From Plasmodium coatneyi (Eukaryota > Apicomplexa > Aconoidasida > Haemosporida > Plasmodiidae): a DNA stretch of 64,000 nucleotides. The notes below the pieces were generated by a model. The model saw only the letters and a list, made by a program, of their open reading frames with translations. It made no database searches and was not told where the DNA came from. Below, one piece after another: positions 11,646 through 21,875 of this stretch (positions are counted from its first letter, which is position 1; each line of letters starts with the position of its first letter). A program made the position numbers and the translations under genes. The stretch is taken from contig NC_033566.1 of the NCBI RefSeq assembly GCF_001680005.1, positions 1,426,001 to 1,490,000 on the forward strand, given 5' to 3'.

Positions 11646-12541
11646 GCAGAAGAGACACGCTTGTTTGTAGCATTGGTGGGGTGGTTCCACAATGTGGCGC
11701 GTTGAAGTTCGCTTCCCCTGGAGGAGCTCCTCGTGGTTAAGAAGTCACGCCGTTACTCAGTTAAGCGGCCACTCCACTTGGTCGCTTCGCTGCCTCATCG
11801 CTTCGTCGCCCCCCCGGTGCCACATTTTTTTTTTTTTGCCACTTCCCACTCAAAGGTGTAATTGCGCTGGTCCCCCATTTTTCTCAATCCTCATTCGAAA
11901 CCTTATGCTATTTGTTTTTCCATTTTTATGAAAATTAACTTTTTGAAAAAATATTTTTTAATGTTAACATGGCATGTGTGATACACATGAAGGTGTTTTT
12001 TTTTTTTTTTTTTTTGTGTAAATTAAAAAGGAAAAAAAAAAAAAAAAACATTAAAATGGGGGGAAAATTAAATACATTAAAATGGAGGAAAAATAAAAAA
12101 CATTAAAATGAAAAGAAAAAAACATCAAAATGGAAACCAAACCATGTTGACATAAAAACAAACGCGCAGAGAGGCCAATAACACGGAAAATACGCGCATT
12201 GAACGAGCGTGAGAAAAGCTGTCCAAGCACTCATCACATCGCCCAGAACACCCGCGAAAAGGCAGATTTATATATGCCTCCTTCAGAGTGGTACATTTGC
12301 CGCTGTTCATTTGTGTGTCTGTTTAGTGCCTCTCCGAGCAGGTCCACTACTGTCTGTGTAGTCTCTGCACACACGGCATTACCAACACCAACGGTTCCAG
12401 CTCATGCTGCTATTAGTGCGACTAGCAAAAGCAGTTCAGGCATCCTGTCAGTATATCAATTGGTGATAACCCCCCTCCACCACTGCATACACACACACAC
12501 ACACACATAAACCATGTACTACCCCCTCCTCATAGCCAAGC
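11646..12541. other. Intergenic region upstream of the F-box protein gene
   Basis: About 900 bases with no supported gene. It is AT-rich, with a T run then an A run near 12000-12050, four loosely repeated acattaaaatgg-type units at 12048-12132, and a (CA)n tract at 12489-12507. It probably contains the terminator of the upstream gene and the promoter of the downstream one. Confidence 0.6.
12489..12507. repeat. (CA)n microsatellite
   Basis: About ten CA dinucleotides lie some 35 bases upstream of the start codon at 12542. Confidence 0.85.
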
Positions 12542-14725
12542 ATGATGGGAAATAAAATTTCAGAAAATAAACAAAGGCAAATTATTATGTACAAAAATAT
12601 AAAAAATAAAATTAAAAAAAAACACAACCTAGATATTCGAAGGAACATTTACATTTCTCTACTCAAAGAAAAAGAACTTAGCAATGTCAACTCAGAAATT
12701 TTTGAAGCCTACAAGGGGCAGGAAGATAATGGTTGTGGTGGGATGGATGAGAATGGAGCCATTGCGGAGAAGAGCACCATAGGGGGAGATGGTACGTACG
12801 TTAAAATAAATTTCAAAAAAAGGGAAACGCACAATCATGTGGGTAGAAAATGTTCCGACGGAGGAAGACGCGAGGGAGGGAAACCCACCACATTGAAAAA
12901 AAAGCAGCACCATGGGTATGGCGTCCATGAGGATAGCAACGGGGAGAGTTGTACTGGACAGCGAGACGACCACCGAAGTGACTCCCCAAATGATAAAAGA
13001 CACTTCGAGCTGGATTACGGCTTCTTCTTCACCGTGGAGGAAAGGTCCAGCGCGTATTCCCAAGCGAGGAGTAGCACCTACGTGAAAAAAAAAAAAAAAA
13101 AGGAACGAAGCGACATTTCGGAAGAGCGAATTGATGGGGATAATTCAAACTTCAAACGGGGAAACCGAAGAAAGGGAACCACGTTACGGAGGAAAGAAAG
13201 TAGTTTGGAAAGAAGCAGTAGAGTTGCTACACAAAAGGGTGAAAGTGTGCACATGGTTGGCGATGCAGAGGACAGTACCGTTGGGGATAGCTCCATCGGG
13301 CACACCTTCGAATCGTGCAGTGGAATGAGGAGCGCTACGCAGAGCCAGTCGGAGTGTGCACCAACCGGTCGCAGTGAGAACCGCGATGAGTCTTCCTTCA
13401 ATTCGCTTTCGCTGCAATTACTCCCGGATGTGCCAACCACCCAGGGGGAAAAGCCAATCAAGTCAAAGCAAATCAATACGGATAAATGCAAAAAGAGAGA
13501 CATTGAAGGACACGTGAACTGCTCGAAAGAGCCAAGTGATACGGTGGGGAACAGCACAAGGTTCCTAAACCTAATAAAAGGGAAGAACATCTTGCGCAAC
13601 ATTTTATCATTCATGAACTGCAGGGATTTGTTGGAGTTGCAGAAGACGTGCTCCATGGTCTACGTCCTGGTGAGCGACTTCCTGGACTATATATGCCTGC
13701 ACATATTTTTAAAATTTAAGAGAGCCTACGAGGGGTACTTCACTCCCTTCGATTGCTTCTACAAGTACGAAGTTCTGTACACGGATAATCCGTCCTTCCG
13801 TTTAGATTGCATCTTGCTCGCGAAGGTTAGTGGAGTTGCATCTCCGTGGGTAACTCACCGCGCCAGCATGCTTTCCCTCCATAAGAATATTTCTCCATAA
13901 AAAAGTCTTTCTGCCAAAACGCTGCGTCACCACGCTGTTATTCCCCCCCTGCAGATAGAAAAGCGCGCTGTCGGGCACAACAACCGATTCGGTTACAAGT
14001 ACAAGTACCAGTTCGACGAAAAGAAGCAAAGCAGTTACCACGTGTACTACAATTTCAACGTACTTAAAAAAAACGTAGCGAGAAAAATAGAAATACACAA
14101 AGACATTTCGTATAACAATGGAGATGATATTAACGTCTCGCACATAATCAGTAACGACGTCTGTGCGAATGACTACATTTGCATCCCAATAAATTTATTT
14201 AACATTATCGGAACTGTTAATTTTCATTCAATAACTTTTTTGGAGAATAAATTGAGCAAACACGTCACCTATAGTAACGGGTTGGACGACCAGCTATGGT
14301 ACGACAGGGAGGAATACAAAACGCTGATTAAGGAGGATAACTTGGTTTCTTCTGAATGTTTTCTTCCATATTTGAAGCACGTGAAGACGATTTACTCCGG
14401 GATCGACGTGACCGTTATGAAGTCCACCTACAGGGCGGTCCAGCCGGGTACGAGCGGAGAGTCCCTGCACAGCCACGCCATCACTTATCCACGTGACCGC
14501 TTATCCATGTTACAACTTACCAATTTTTCCCCCGCAGGAAAGCTCGGCCGCCGAAGCTACGCCCTCTGGGGAAACCACTTCATAATCCAAAGCAAGCCAG
14601 ACCCCGTGTTCGCCTTTCTGAAGCGGGAAGGACTGCAGCACGACTACATTTACCATAATTTTTATTTGCGTGTGGGGGACTCCATCGTTTTTTACTTGAT
14701 CCGGGGCGGCAATCACGATGTCTAA
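12542..14725 (+). CDS. FBXO1: F-box protein (FBXO1-like)
   Basis: Exons 12542-13825, 13955-14447 and 14538-14725 give 654 aa. The first intron has clear GT/AG signals. The second (90 nt) is in frame and stop-free, so an unspliced 684-aa reading is also open. The first 340 residues are hydrophilic and low complexity. Residues about 343-390 (ILRNILSFMNCRDLLELQKTCS) fit an F-box, the Skp1-binding helix bundle of SCF ubiquitin ligases, with the usual I/L-rich spacing. The C-terminal 230 residues are conserved-looking but unfamiliar and may bind substrate. Its place between the genes I equate with P. falciparum 0619600 and 0619800 fits the protein I recall as PfFBXO1, linked to inner-membrane-complex integrity. 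That name rests on memory and synteny, so treat the symbol as provisional. Confidence 0.65.
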
Positions 14726-14866
14726 GTTGGGGAGGAAGTAACACATCGTCTTTTCCACCACGTCGCCTTAACTTTTTAATTTCCTTGTTTTGTCTCCACA
14801 TGCGCAGTAATCTTACGCGCCACTTGGCCACTCGTCTTGCCCCCCCAGTTTGTCTTCTTCACCGCG

Positions 14867-17008
14867 CTAATTAACGAACAGCAATCCTAATGACTCCCTC
14901 TGGACATTTTTATTACGAGATAGAAATATTTCCAAGTTTTTTTCATACATAAAATAGTTCAGTAGGTGCGTGCGGATCTGATTGGGGGTCTTCCTTCGCA
15001 GGGCCTCTACACAATTAAAGAGTATTAATTTTTGCGTGTCGTTTAGGTAGAGAAGATTGCCCAGGCAGATCACCAGCAGTTGTAAGTGCAGCTGCTCTGT
15101 GGTGAGGTTGTAAAAGTGGAGGAAGTGCAGGATGGACAAAATGTCATTGAGGTAAATCGGGCAGGTAGCTATCTCCCCAATATCAGCATCATCCTTCATG
15201 TGTGGGTCATTTTCTCCCTCACGGTGGAACTTCACACACTTGCCAACCGCTAGGCGCACGAGGTGCAGCATTTTGTGGGTTATGTTTAAGTCCACAATTT
15301 TGCGTCGCATGAAACTTTCGCAAAAGAAAGAAATCTCTCCAATTTCCAGGGAGTCACACACGTTTTCGTTTTTTATAAATATGTCCAAAAAGATGTTAAA
15401 CGAATTTAAATAGGACTTCAAAATGTGGAACTTCAAAAATGGCATTCTTAGCATGTAACTCAGGAGGAAGATAAAATTTTTCAGCAATTTTTTTGTTGCG
15501 TGGTGGAATTTATTTCGATATGGTGCGTCTTCCTCGTATAAGGCAAAGTTGTACGTGTAATTCTGGTGGTATAGAAAGGAGAGCGCATCGTGGGGAGGAT
15601 GCACAACAGTATGGATGACGCCGTTGTCTGGCCCCTCCTTCGTTACTCCATTTATAAAGTCGTATATGCCCTGCTCGGTCCACTCGTTCATGCTTGCGAT
15701 GAACCCCCCCAGGACGCGCTCAACTGCTCGGTTTAATTTCTTATCCGTGTAGTAGTTCTGCGCGTCCATGAAAGCGAGCAGAGTTAGCATGTTCCTGCGT
15801 AGAAGAGGGGTCCTCTCTTGGGCGATAAAGTACTTCACGACGTCGCCAATCAAGTCCTGCACATACAAATTTTTCCGCGCCAGCTCTTTGTCATGGATAA
15901 AAATGGTTAGTACTTCTTTCATCTGGAACATGTTTCGCTCGTCCTCCGCTCCTTGCGCGACGAATGCTTCCATTTGTTCGACCGCGTCGACGTTTCCTCT
16001 CATCATTTTGCTGACCTCGTTTTTTATCTGAGTTAACAGCGTACCCTTCAATTTGAGCCCCTGATGCTTCCCCTCTCTGACTTTTATTTTCCGCTTTTCC
16101 CTCTTCACGTTTAGGTTAATAAACTGCACGCTATCTTTGGACACCTCCTTTTCGTATTGCTCCATGTCCACATTTTGCAAATTTTCGAGGACGTTCTCTG
16201 GCTCTGTATCGTTTATATGTTGCACGGTGGGGTGTTCCCCCTGTGGTTGTTTCTCACCGGAGGAGTGCGTTTGCTCCTTATCACCTGATTCGGTGGTATC
16301 ACTCTGTTTGCTATTATCCGCCGTGGAAACCTCCCCATGGGGGAAATCACCCCCAACGCGGGAACCCCTGTCCATATTAACCAACTTGACTTTATAAATC
16401 AGAGGAATGTGATTTATGGCGGAGTGTAAATTACAGTGCGGGGCGAAGAGTACCTTGGACAGGTCATAGGAAAAGTGATTGTCAATTTTAAAGTAGTATA
16501 TTTCAAGGACGCTTAAGACCTTCCGAAGGATGAAAGTATCTCTGTAATTGACTCTGCACATTAAGTAAAAGAGGATGAAGAGGTCCTCGTAGCCGAAGGA
16601 GTACTTCGTAGCATTTTTTATTAACTGGAGGAATTTTTTTTTTTCATCGTTATGAATGTAGAAGGCGCACAGGTGGATAAAACATTTGCTGCTATTTATG
16701 TATCTGGAAAGGTTTTCATTAATTGGGATGGTTAATTGATCTGCTTGTTTTTGTCCCGACTTTATGTAGTCTACACCTTCGATTTCCTTCGGTTTGTTCT
16801 CCTTACTCATCAGTGGAGCCGTTTTTACAGTTGTTTCACCCCCCTGGTGGAGGACTCTTCCCCCCGGGTGGTCAATCACTTTGTGTATTTTTTGCTCCAC
16901 GTAAAAATAATCGCTCACAATTTTGTTTAGCTGCTCCTTGGGGACGCTGTTGAAGAAAAACCTCCTCTCCATGCGATGCATGGCCCTTAGGATGGCGCGC
17001 CGTTTCAT
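14867..17008 (-). CDS. Conserved protein, possible mitochondrial matrix protein, unknown function
   Basis: A single-exon reading frame of 713 aa from the ATG at 17008. The frame stays open for 37 codons upstream to 17119, but the segment there is unlike a conserved N-terminus. The start MKRRAILRAMHRMERRFFFN is rich in arginine and hydrophobic residues with no early acidic residue before the glutamate at 13, which could act as a mitochondrial presequence. The body is alpha-helical with an acidic low-complexity insert (about residues 225-310) and no motif I recognise. A helix-rich C-terminal domain suggests a repeat scaffold such as the heptatricopeptide/RAP neighbourhood, but no RAP domain is visible. 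It converges on the F-box gene, with only 141 bases between stop codons. Confidence 0.75.
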   Translation of the reverse strand: MKRRAILRAMHRMERRFFFNSVPKEQLNKIVSDYFYVEQKIHKVIDHPGGRVLHQGGETTVKTAPLMSKENKPKEIEGVDYIKSGQKQADQLTIPINENLSRYINSSKCFIHLCAFYIHNDEKKKFLQLIKNATKYSFGYEDLFILFYLMCRVNYRDTFILRKVLSVLEIYYFKIDNHFSYDLSKVLFAPHCNLHSAINHIPLIYKVKLVNMDRGSRVGGDFPHGEVSTADNSKQSDTTESGDKEQTHSSGEKQPQGEHPTVQHINDTEPENVLENLQNVDMEQYEKEVSKDSVQFINLNVKREKRKIKVREGKHQGLKLKGTLLTQIKNEVSKMMRGNVDAVEQMEAFVAQGAEDERNMFQMKEVLTIFIHDKELARKNLYVQDLIGDVVKYFIAQERTPLLRRNMLTLLAFMDAQNYYTDKKLNRAVERVLGGFIASMNEWTEQGIYDFINGVTKEGPDNGVIHTVVHPPHDALSFLYHQNYTYNFALYEEDAPYRNKFHHATKKLLKNFIFLLSYMLRMPFLKFHILKSYLNSFNIFLDIFIKNENVCDSLEIGEISFFCESFMRRKIVDLNITHKMLHLVRLAVGKCVKFHREGENDPHMKDDADIGEIATCPIYLNDILSILHFLHFYNLTTEQLHLQLLVICLGNLLYLNDTQKLILFNCVEALRRKTPNQIRTHLLNYFMYEKNLEIFLSRNKNVQRESLGLLFVN

Positions 17009-17678
17009 TTTGGAGGTATGTGTGTGTCTTAATAAGGAAGGGTACCAATGTAACCCTGGCCAGGTAACGCTGGGAATTATGTCCGACCTGGCAACGTGGC
17101 ACCATCCAGGGGGGAACACTCTTCGAGGAATAATTACCCCTACATTTCAGCTAACATGGCAGAATGGCGCAACGGGAAAATGGCCCCTCACGGTGTCGCA
17201 AAAAAAAAAAAAAAAAAAAAAAAAAGGGGCATTCTCGCACGAATGGGAGAGGAGAACTATCTACGTCGTTGGGTTCCGCCGAAAAAAAGGGGATGGTAGG
17301 GTGAGCCGGAGGGTCGGAAAATGTCGACTCAATATACTGCCGAGTGTTGAAGATACCGTTTAGTGTCGTCACGGGTAGGCGCGATCGTGCGTGGGTGCTT
17401 ATGCACAATTTGGTAAAGGCATATTTTGACGATTATGCTGCTTGACGAAGGAACACCTGTGCATGCATCCTGGTTTGCCACTTACGACAACGCGTTACCC
17501 TTCCGGGAAGGACCACCCACTTGGAGCGACAACCAAGAAGGGCATGTCCCCAATTAGTAGGGAAAGAAAAATAAAGAGGGTCCTGCGGAGTAGCACGTTG
17601 AGTTGGCCATGTTCCCCAGAGGATCTGTGCTTCGCATCTGACAGTTTTCCTTCTTACCGCTTAGCCGCAACCCACCAA
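17009..17678. other. Divergent intergenic region before ACS12
   Basis: A bidirectional promoter region between the minus-strand gene ending its 5' side at 17008 and ACS12. It includes a run of about 25 A at 17201-17225. The ACS12 frame is open back to 17442, but that extension has an unremarkable composition and lacks similarity to adenylating enzymes, so I treat it as non-coding or an N-terminal extension. Confidence 0.55.
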
Positions 17679-20600
17679 ATGGCGGAGGAATCCACGCTGC
17701 GCAGCTTCCTGCAGCTGGAAGACGTGCGCGACCGGTACATCACAGACCTGAACACTGAAAAGAAGCAATTCTCATACGCAGAGCTGTACGAGGAAGTGGA
17801 AAATCTGCGGAGCTTTCTAAAAAGCATTAACGTGCAACCAGGGGAGGAAATCTCCATCGTCCTCTTCAACAGTATAGAGTACGTGGTGAGCTTCCTTGGC
17901 ATAAACTACAACAAAAACATATGCCTTCCATTGAACACAAATTTGAAAAAAGAGGAATATGTAAGGTACCTAGTCAACAACTGCAAGTATATAATTATAC
18001 ACGACTATGATGAGGACGATGAGAATTATTTTTCGATGAAGAAAAAACATGGCTATTACAAAAATGTGTGCAAGTCGATTGAGGAGTTAGGCACCGAGTA
18101 CAACATTGGGGTTATACGAATTAGGAAGAATAAAAAAGCGCCGTTTTTTACCTACTCGTTAAGCAGACCCTATGGTGGGAGCCACGCAGGTGGCATGCAA
18201 GGAGAGCTAAAGGAGGACAATGGAATGACCAAAAAAGGTAGCGATGTCTGTTTGCATCTGCATACATCGGGAACAACAAGCAAAGTGAAGATAGTTCAAC
18301 TGACGAATGAAAATATTAAAACGACTATTAGGAACATCACCAGTTCGTACGGACTGAACAGAGAGGACAACACAGTCATTGTGATGCCTCTGTATCATGT
18401 GCATGGCTTAATCGGAGTTCTCATGCCAATTTTATATGCCAAAGGAAATGTCCTTTTTCAAGTAGGTCACTCGTTTAGTGCCTCTGAGTTTTGGAAAGAC
18501 GTCATACATCACAACGTCACTTACTTCTCTGCCGTCCCGACCATTTTGAAGATATTGCTCCTACGGTACGAGAGTGACTATTTCGTGGATGGCGTGAAGG
18601 TAAAACACAAGTTGAGGTTTATTAGGACGTCCAGTTCGCAACTGGATGAGCATATGGAAAGGGAAGCGGAGCTGAAATTCGAGACGAACGTTTTGCAAGC
18701 CTATGGCATGACGGAGGCATGTCACCAGGTCAGCACGAATAAGCTTATTCTCACCGATGGGAAACACGTATCAACTGTTAAGAAGTACAAAAGTGTGGGA
18801 ATTCCAAACGTAGGGGTTGTCATATACGACCACGAAAAGGGGAAGGTTTGTCGAAAAAATGAACTCGGAGAAATTTGCATTAACGGTAAGAACGTAATGT
18901 TTGGTTACAAAGAAATGAAGGACAATGAAAATATATGTGTTCATGTAAATACTGTGAAGGAAAAGGTAGACTATATGGAGGGGAATACCTTTTTGGTCAC
19001 TGGCGAATCTGTACCTTTCTTTAAAACTGGAGATGTTGGCTACGTGGATGAAGAGAACTTCCTCTTCATTGCTGGCCGAATTAAGGACATAATCAACAGG
19101 GGGGGTGAAAAGATCATCCCGAACGAAATTGATGACGTGGTAAGGGATGACCCGCGGGTTTCCGACTGCTTAGCCTTTGCGTGTACGGATGAGGTGTATG
19201 GCGAGGCCATTCACGCGGCGGTCATTTTGGACGAGAAGAAGTTACCTTGGGGGGGAGGTCCGCTTACCGATTCGCTTCCCTCCACGTTCACCCCTTCCAT
19301 CGTGCCCAGCGCCCCCCAGCATGGCAACCCCCCCGCAGAAAACGAATTCAACGTGGAGTTCTCCCTTAGCCTGAACTTCAAGTACCACCACCTGAGGGAG
19401 GAGCTAACGGAGCACATAAAGAAACGACTGGCGGATTTCAAAGTGCCCAAGAAAATATACTTTGTGAATCATTTCTTAAAAACAGACACGGGGAAAGTAT
19501 CGAGAAGAAAAATGGCAGAAGGGGTTGACCATTTGAGAAGAACTCCACTGAATGTGTTCGACGTGCTAGCCTTATGCTTGAAGAAGGTTCACCTGGATGG
19601 TTACATTTATGGGCTGTATGGAATACCCGTTAACAAAATAATTCACAGTTTTGTGCGAAACAAAATTTACTACATAAGTTTTAGGAACGAAATAAATGCT
19701 TGCCTAAGTTGCAGCTATGTGAATTATTTCGACCAACACAAGGAAAAGAAAAAGGTGGGAATTATGCTAACGTGCTCAGGACCAGCATTTGTGAATGCCC
19801 TGCCAGGGTTGTACAACGCCAAGGTGAACCACTTTCCACTTATCTTTATATGCTTCGAAAATTTTACTGCTAAGAATTTGACTCAGTTTGATAAGCAGAA
19901 GAATTTCCAGTACTTCCCACAGCAGCAATTTTTGGCAAAGGCCAAGGAGATGTGTGCAGGGGTGTTCCATGTAGATTCGCCGGATGCGTTTCCTGAGCAG
20001 CTGTACAATTGTCTGGAAGCATGTGTAAGGATGAAGTCTCCCGTTTACTTAAACCTCAGTTATGACCTAATCGGGAAGGAAGTGACCCTTGACAGGGCTC
20101 TGCACTTATTGGATCTGAGTGACGGCTACGCACGGAAGTACCACCAACCACTGAACGTGTTGAACGGGCAAATCACTCTCTCCAAACAGGAAGATCAGGA
20201 GTTCAATAAATTGTTACAGCTATTTTGTAGGATTTACCAGAGTAACAAAAGAGGGGCGATCTTCCTAGGCACCAACTGCAACCGTGGCGTTAAGTACGTC
20301 TTGAAGTTGTCTCACTTGATGAAGATACCCATATATACAAGCACCATGGCCAAATGTTTTGTTAAAGAAAATTATTTGTACAATGCTAATCAGTGTAAGT
20401 CGTTCCTCTTCGAAAATCTGGACTTTTGCTTCGCCTTCGGAACTGTCTACAACTTTTATTTCAACTTTGGAAACTTCCCAAAATGCAAAAAGGAGAATAT
20501 GCTTTGTGTTGATTTGACGAATGATGTATTTGACCCTCAAGTGGACTCCCACTGTGAGCACTTCTTCTTCTCCGACTTGTACAGAGTTGTGAAGCAGTTG

Positions 20601-21632
20601 TATTTCTCCCTCAAGGGGGGAGCCCTATCCATTGATGTGGACGCACGAATGAGCTGGGTCGCCGCCATCCAAGAGGCTAAACAAAAGAGCATACATAAAC
20701 TTTGCTGCCGAGTGGCAACCCAGTACTTGGTTTCTGAACAGTTTACCATGGAACAGGTTATGCTTATCCTCAGACACTGTCTGCTCGATTATTTCTTTAC
20801 TCGAAATGAAATTCCATCGACGTACAAGCGGTACTTCATCGATTATTTTAAGTACGTTGACCGGGCGAAGCTGCGTGGGGTGCTTCAGGGGGATGTCCTC
20901 CCTCATGGGAATGGCGAAGCGGACCTGGGTGCGCCGCAAAGCGACTGTGACCTGAGTGACAGCAGCTCGGAGGAGGGAGATCAAAGAGACGACACTGGAG
21001 GACACTCCCTCCCCAGTAAGAATAAAACGTGGAAGAACAGAAAACACAAGTTCCTCAACCAGGAAATAAAAAAAAGAGTCGTAATCACCAACGAAGGGTC
21101 CATAACGCTACACTTGGGAATATTATATTTGCCCCAGCTGGGACCATACAATTTTATCATACCGCAGATCAATGGAATGATGGGTGTATCCATGAACGCA
21201 GCTATATGTGCCGCTCTGAACCATCAGGAAAATGTTGTTTTTGCAATTTTAGGAGATTCCTCCTTTGGCTTTACCTCCAACGAAGTAGAAACCATATGCC
21301 GCTTCAAGTTAAAAGTTGTTCTCATTATTTTAAACAACAACGGCGTATACGGTGATAGGGACTTCCAAACAAAGGGACCACATTCTGAAGAGGTGAACAA
21401 GGGTGCCCATTTTTTTCTACACAATCCTTCCGCTCTTTACCATTTTAGCAAGTACGAGAATTATGTAACTGCCCACGGGGGATATGGTCGCTATGTGGAT
21501 AATCGGGAAGACTTTCTCCAGCAGATCAAGCACGTCATGAGCGAAAGTTTTAACTCCTTCCCAGTGCTACTAAATGTTATCGTGGGGGACGCTCAATCGG
21601 TCAAGTTTGACGTGGACAAATATATACAGTGA
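17679..21632 (+). CDS. ACS12: ACS12: acyl-CoA synthetase fused to a thiamine-diphosphate enzyme
   Basis: A single-exon protein of 1317 aa from the ATG at 17679. Residues 1-610 form an ANL-superfamily adenylating enzyme: ATP-binding loop HTSGTTSKVK (about 195), YGMTEA (about 341), KTGDVGYVDE (about 449), GRIKDIINRGGEKI, and the C-terminal catalytic lysine in TDTGKVSRRK (about 603). Spacing and words such as PLYHVHGL and AVPTI resemble AAE3/Pcs60 oxalyl-CoA synthetases more than long-chain acyl-CoA synthetases. Residues about 630-1317 form a TPP enzyme: a PYR-type domain with the conserved glutamate in FRNEINAC (about 670), then a PP domain with GDSSFGFTSNEVETIC and LNNNGVYG, very like oxalyl-CoA decarboxylase/2-hydroxyacyl-CoA lyase. 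An acidic insert lies at about 1070-1130. There is no PTS1 at the C-terminus. I infer a bifunctional enzyme that activates a short acid and then decarboxylates or cleaves its CoA ester. Confidence 0.9.
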   Translation: MAEESTLRSFLQLEDVRDRYITDLNTEKKQFSYAELYEEVENLRSFLKSINVQPGEEISIVLFNSIEYVVSFLGINYNKNICLPLNTNLKKEEYVRYLVNNCKYIIIHDYDEDDENYFSMKKKHGYYKNVCKSIEELGTEYNIGVIRIRKNKKAPFFTYSLSRPYGGSHAGGMQGELKEDNGMTKKGSDVCLHLHTSGTTSKVKIVQLTNENIKTTIRNITSSYGLNREDNTVIVMPLYHVHGLIGVLMPILYAKGNVLFQVGHSFSASEFWKDVIHHNVTYFSAVPTILKILLLRYESDYFVDGVKVKHKLRFIRTSSSQLDEHMEREAELKFETNVLQAYGMTEACHQVSTNKLILTDGKHVSTVKKYKSVGIPNVGVVIYDHEKGKVCRKNELGEICINGKNVMFGYKEMKDNENICVHVNTVKEKVDYMEGNTFLVTGESVPFFKTGDVGYVDEENFLFIAGRIKDIINRGGEKIIPNEIDDVVRDDPRVSDCLAFACTDEVYGEAIHAAVILDEKKLPWGGGPLTDSLPSTFTPSIVPSAPQHGNPPAENEFNVEFSLSLNFKYHHLREELTEHIKKRLADFKVPKKIYFVNHFLKTDTGKVSRRKMAEGVDHLRRTPLNVFDVLALCLKKVHLDGYIYGLYGIPVNKIIHSFVRNKIYYISFRNEINACLSCSYVNYFDQHKEKKKVGIMLTCSGPAFVNALPGLYNAKVNHFPLIFICFENFTAKNLTQFDKQKNFQYFPQQQFLAKAKEMCAGVFHVDSPDAFPEQLYNCLEACVRMKSPVYLNLSYDLIGKEVTLDRALHLLDLSDGYARKYHQPLNVLNGQITLSKQEDQEFNKLLQLFCRIYQSNKRGAIFLGTNCNRGVKYVLKLSHLMKIPIYTSTMAKCFVKENYLYNANQCKSFLFENLDFCFAFGTVYNFYFNFGNFPKCKKENMLCVDLTNDVFDPQVDSHCEHFFFSDLYRVVKQLYFSLKGGALSIDVDARMSWVAAIQEAKQKSIHKLCCRVATQYLVSEQFTMEQVMLILRHCLLDYFFTRNEIPSTYKRYFIDYFKYVDRAKLRGVLQGDVLPHGNGEADLGAPQSDCDLSDSSSEEGDQRDDTGGHSLPSKNKTWKNRKHKFLNQEIKKRVVITNEGSITLHLGILYLPQLGPYNFIIPQINGMMGVSMNAAICAALNHQENVVFAILGDSSFGFTSNEVETICRFKLKVVLIILNNNGVYGDRDFQTKGPHSEEVNKGAHFFLHNPSALYHFSKYENYVTAHGGYGRYVDNREDFLQQIKHVMSESFNSFPVLLNVIVGDAQSVKFDVDKYIQ

Positions 21633-21673
21633 GGCACGGCAAAATGAGATGAATTTTTCTTTTTATTCCTCCC

Positions 21674-21875
21674 CCAACAACTGCGGGAAGCGGCCCCAAA
21701 CGGGGGTACGTTGTTAAATTTTAAAAATTGTATACACACGGTTATCTCTGCATGCACGTTGTTAAATAAATATCCATGAGGGAGCATCCCCGTGTATGCA
21801 GGGATAACCGTGTGCATTCAATTTTTAAAATTTAACAATGTACCCTTCTTTGGAGCCGCACCCCGCAGTTGTTGG
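21674..21875. repeat. Large inverted repeat, about 85-nt arms
   Basis: The left arm 21674-21758 begins ccaacaactgcggg. The right arm 21791-21875 ends cccgcagttgttgg. Reversed and complemented, they agree at roughly 74 of 85 positions, including an unbroken core around gttaaattttaaaaattg and cacacggttat. The spacer is 32 nt. The element starts about 40 bases after the ACS12 stop codon and ends about 210 bases before the duplicated block at 22085. It could form a long hairpin in the ACS12 3' UTR or a cruciform in DNA, or be a small foldback element. I saw no target-site duplication. Confidence 0.85.
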
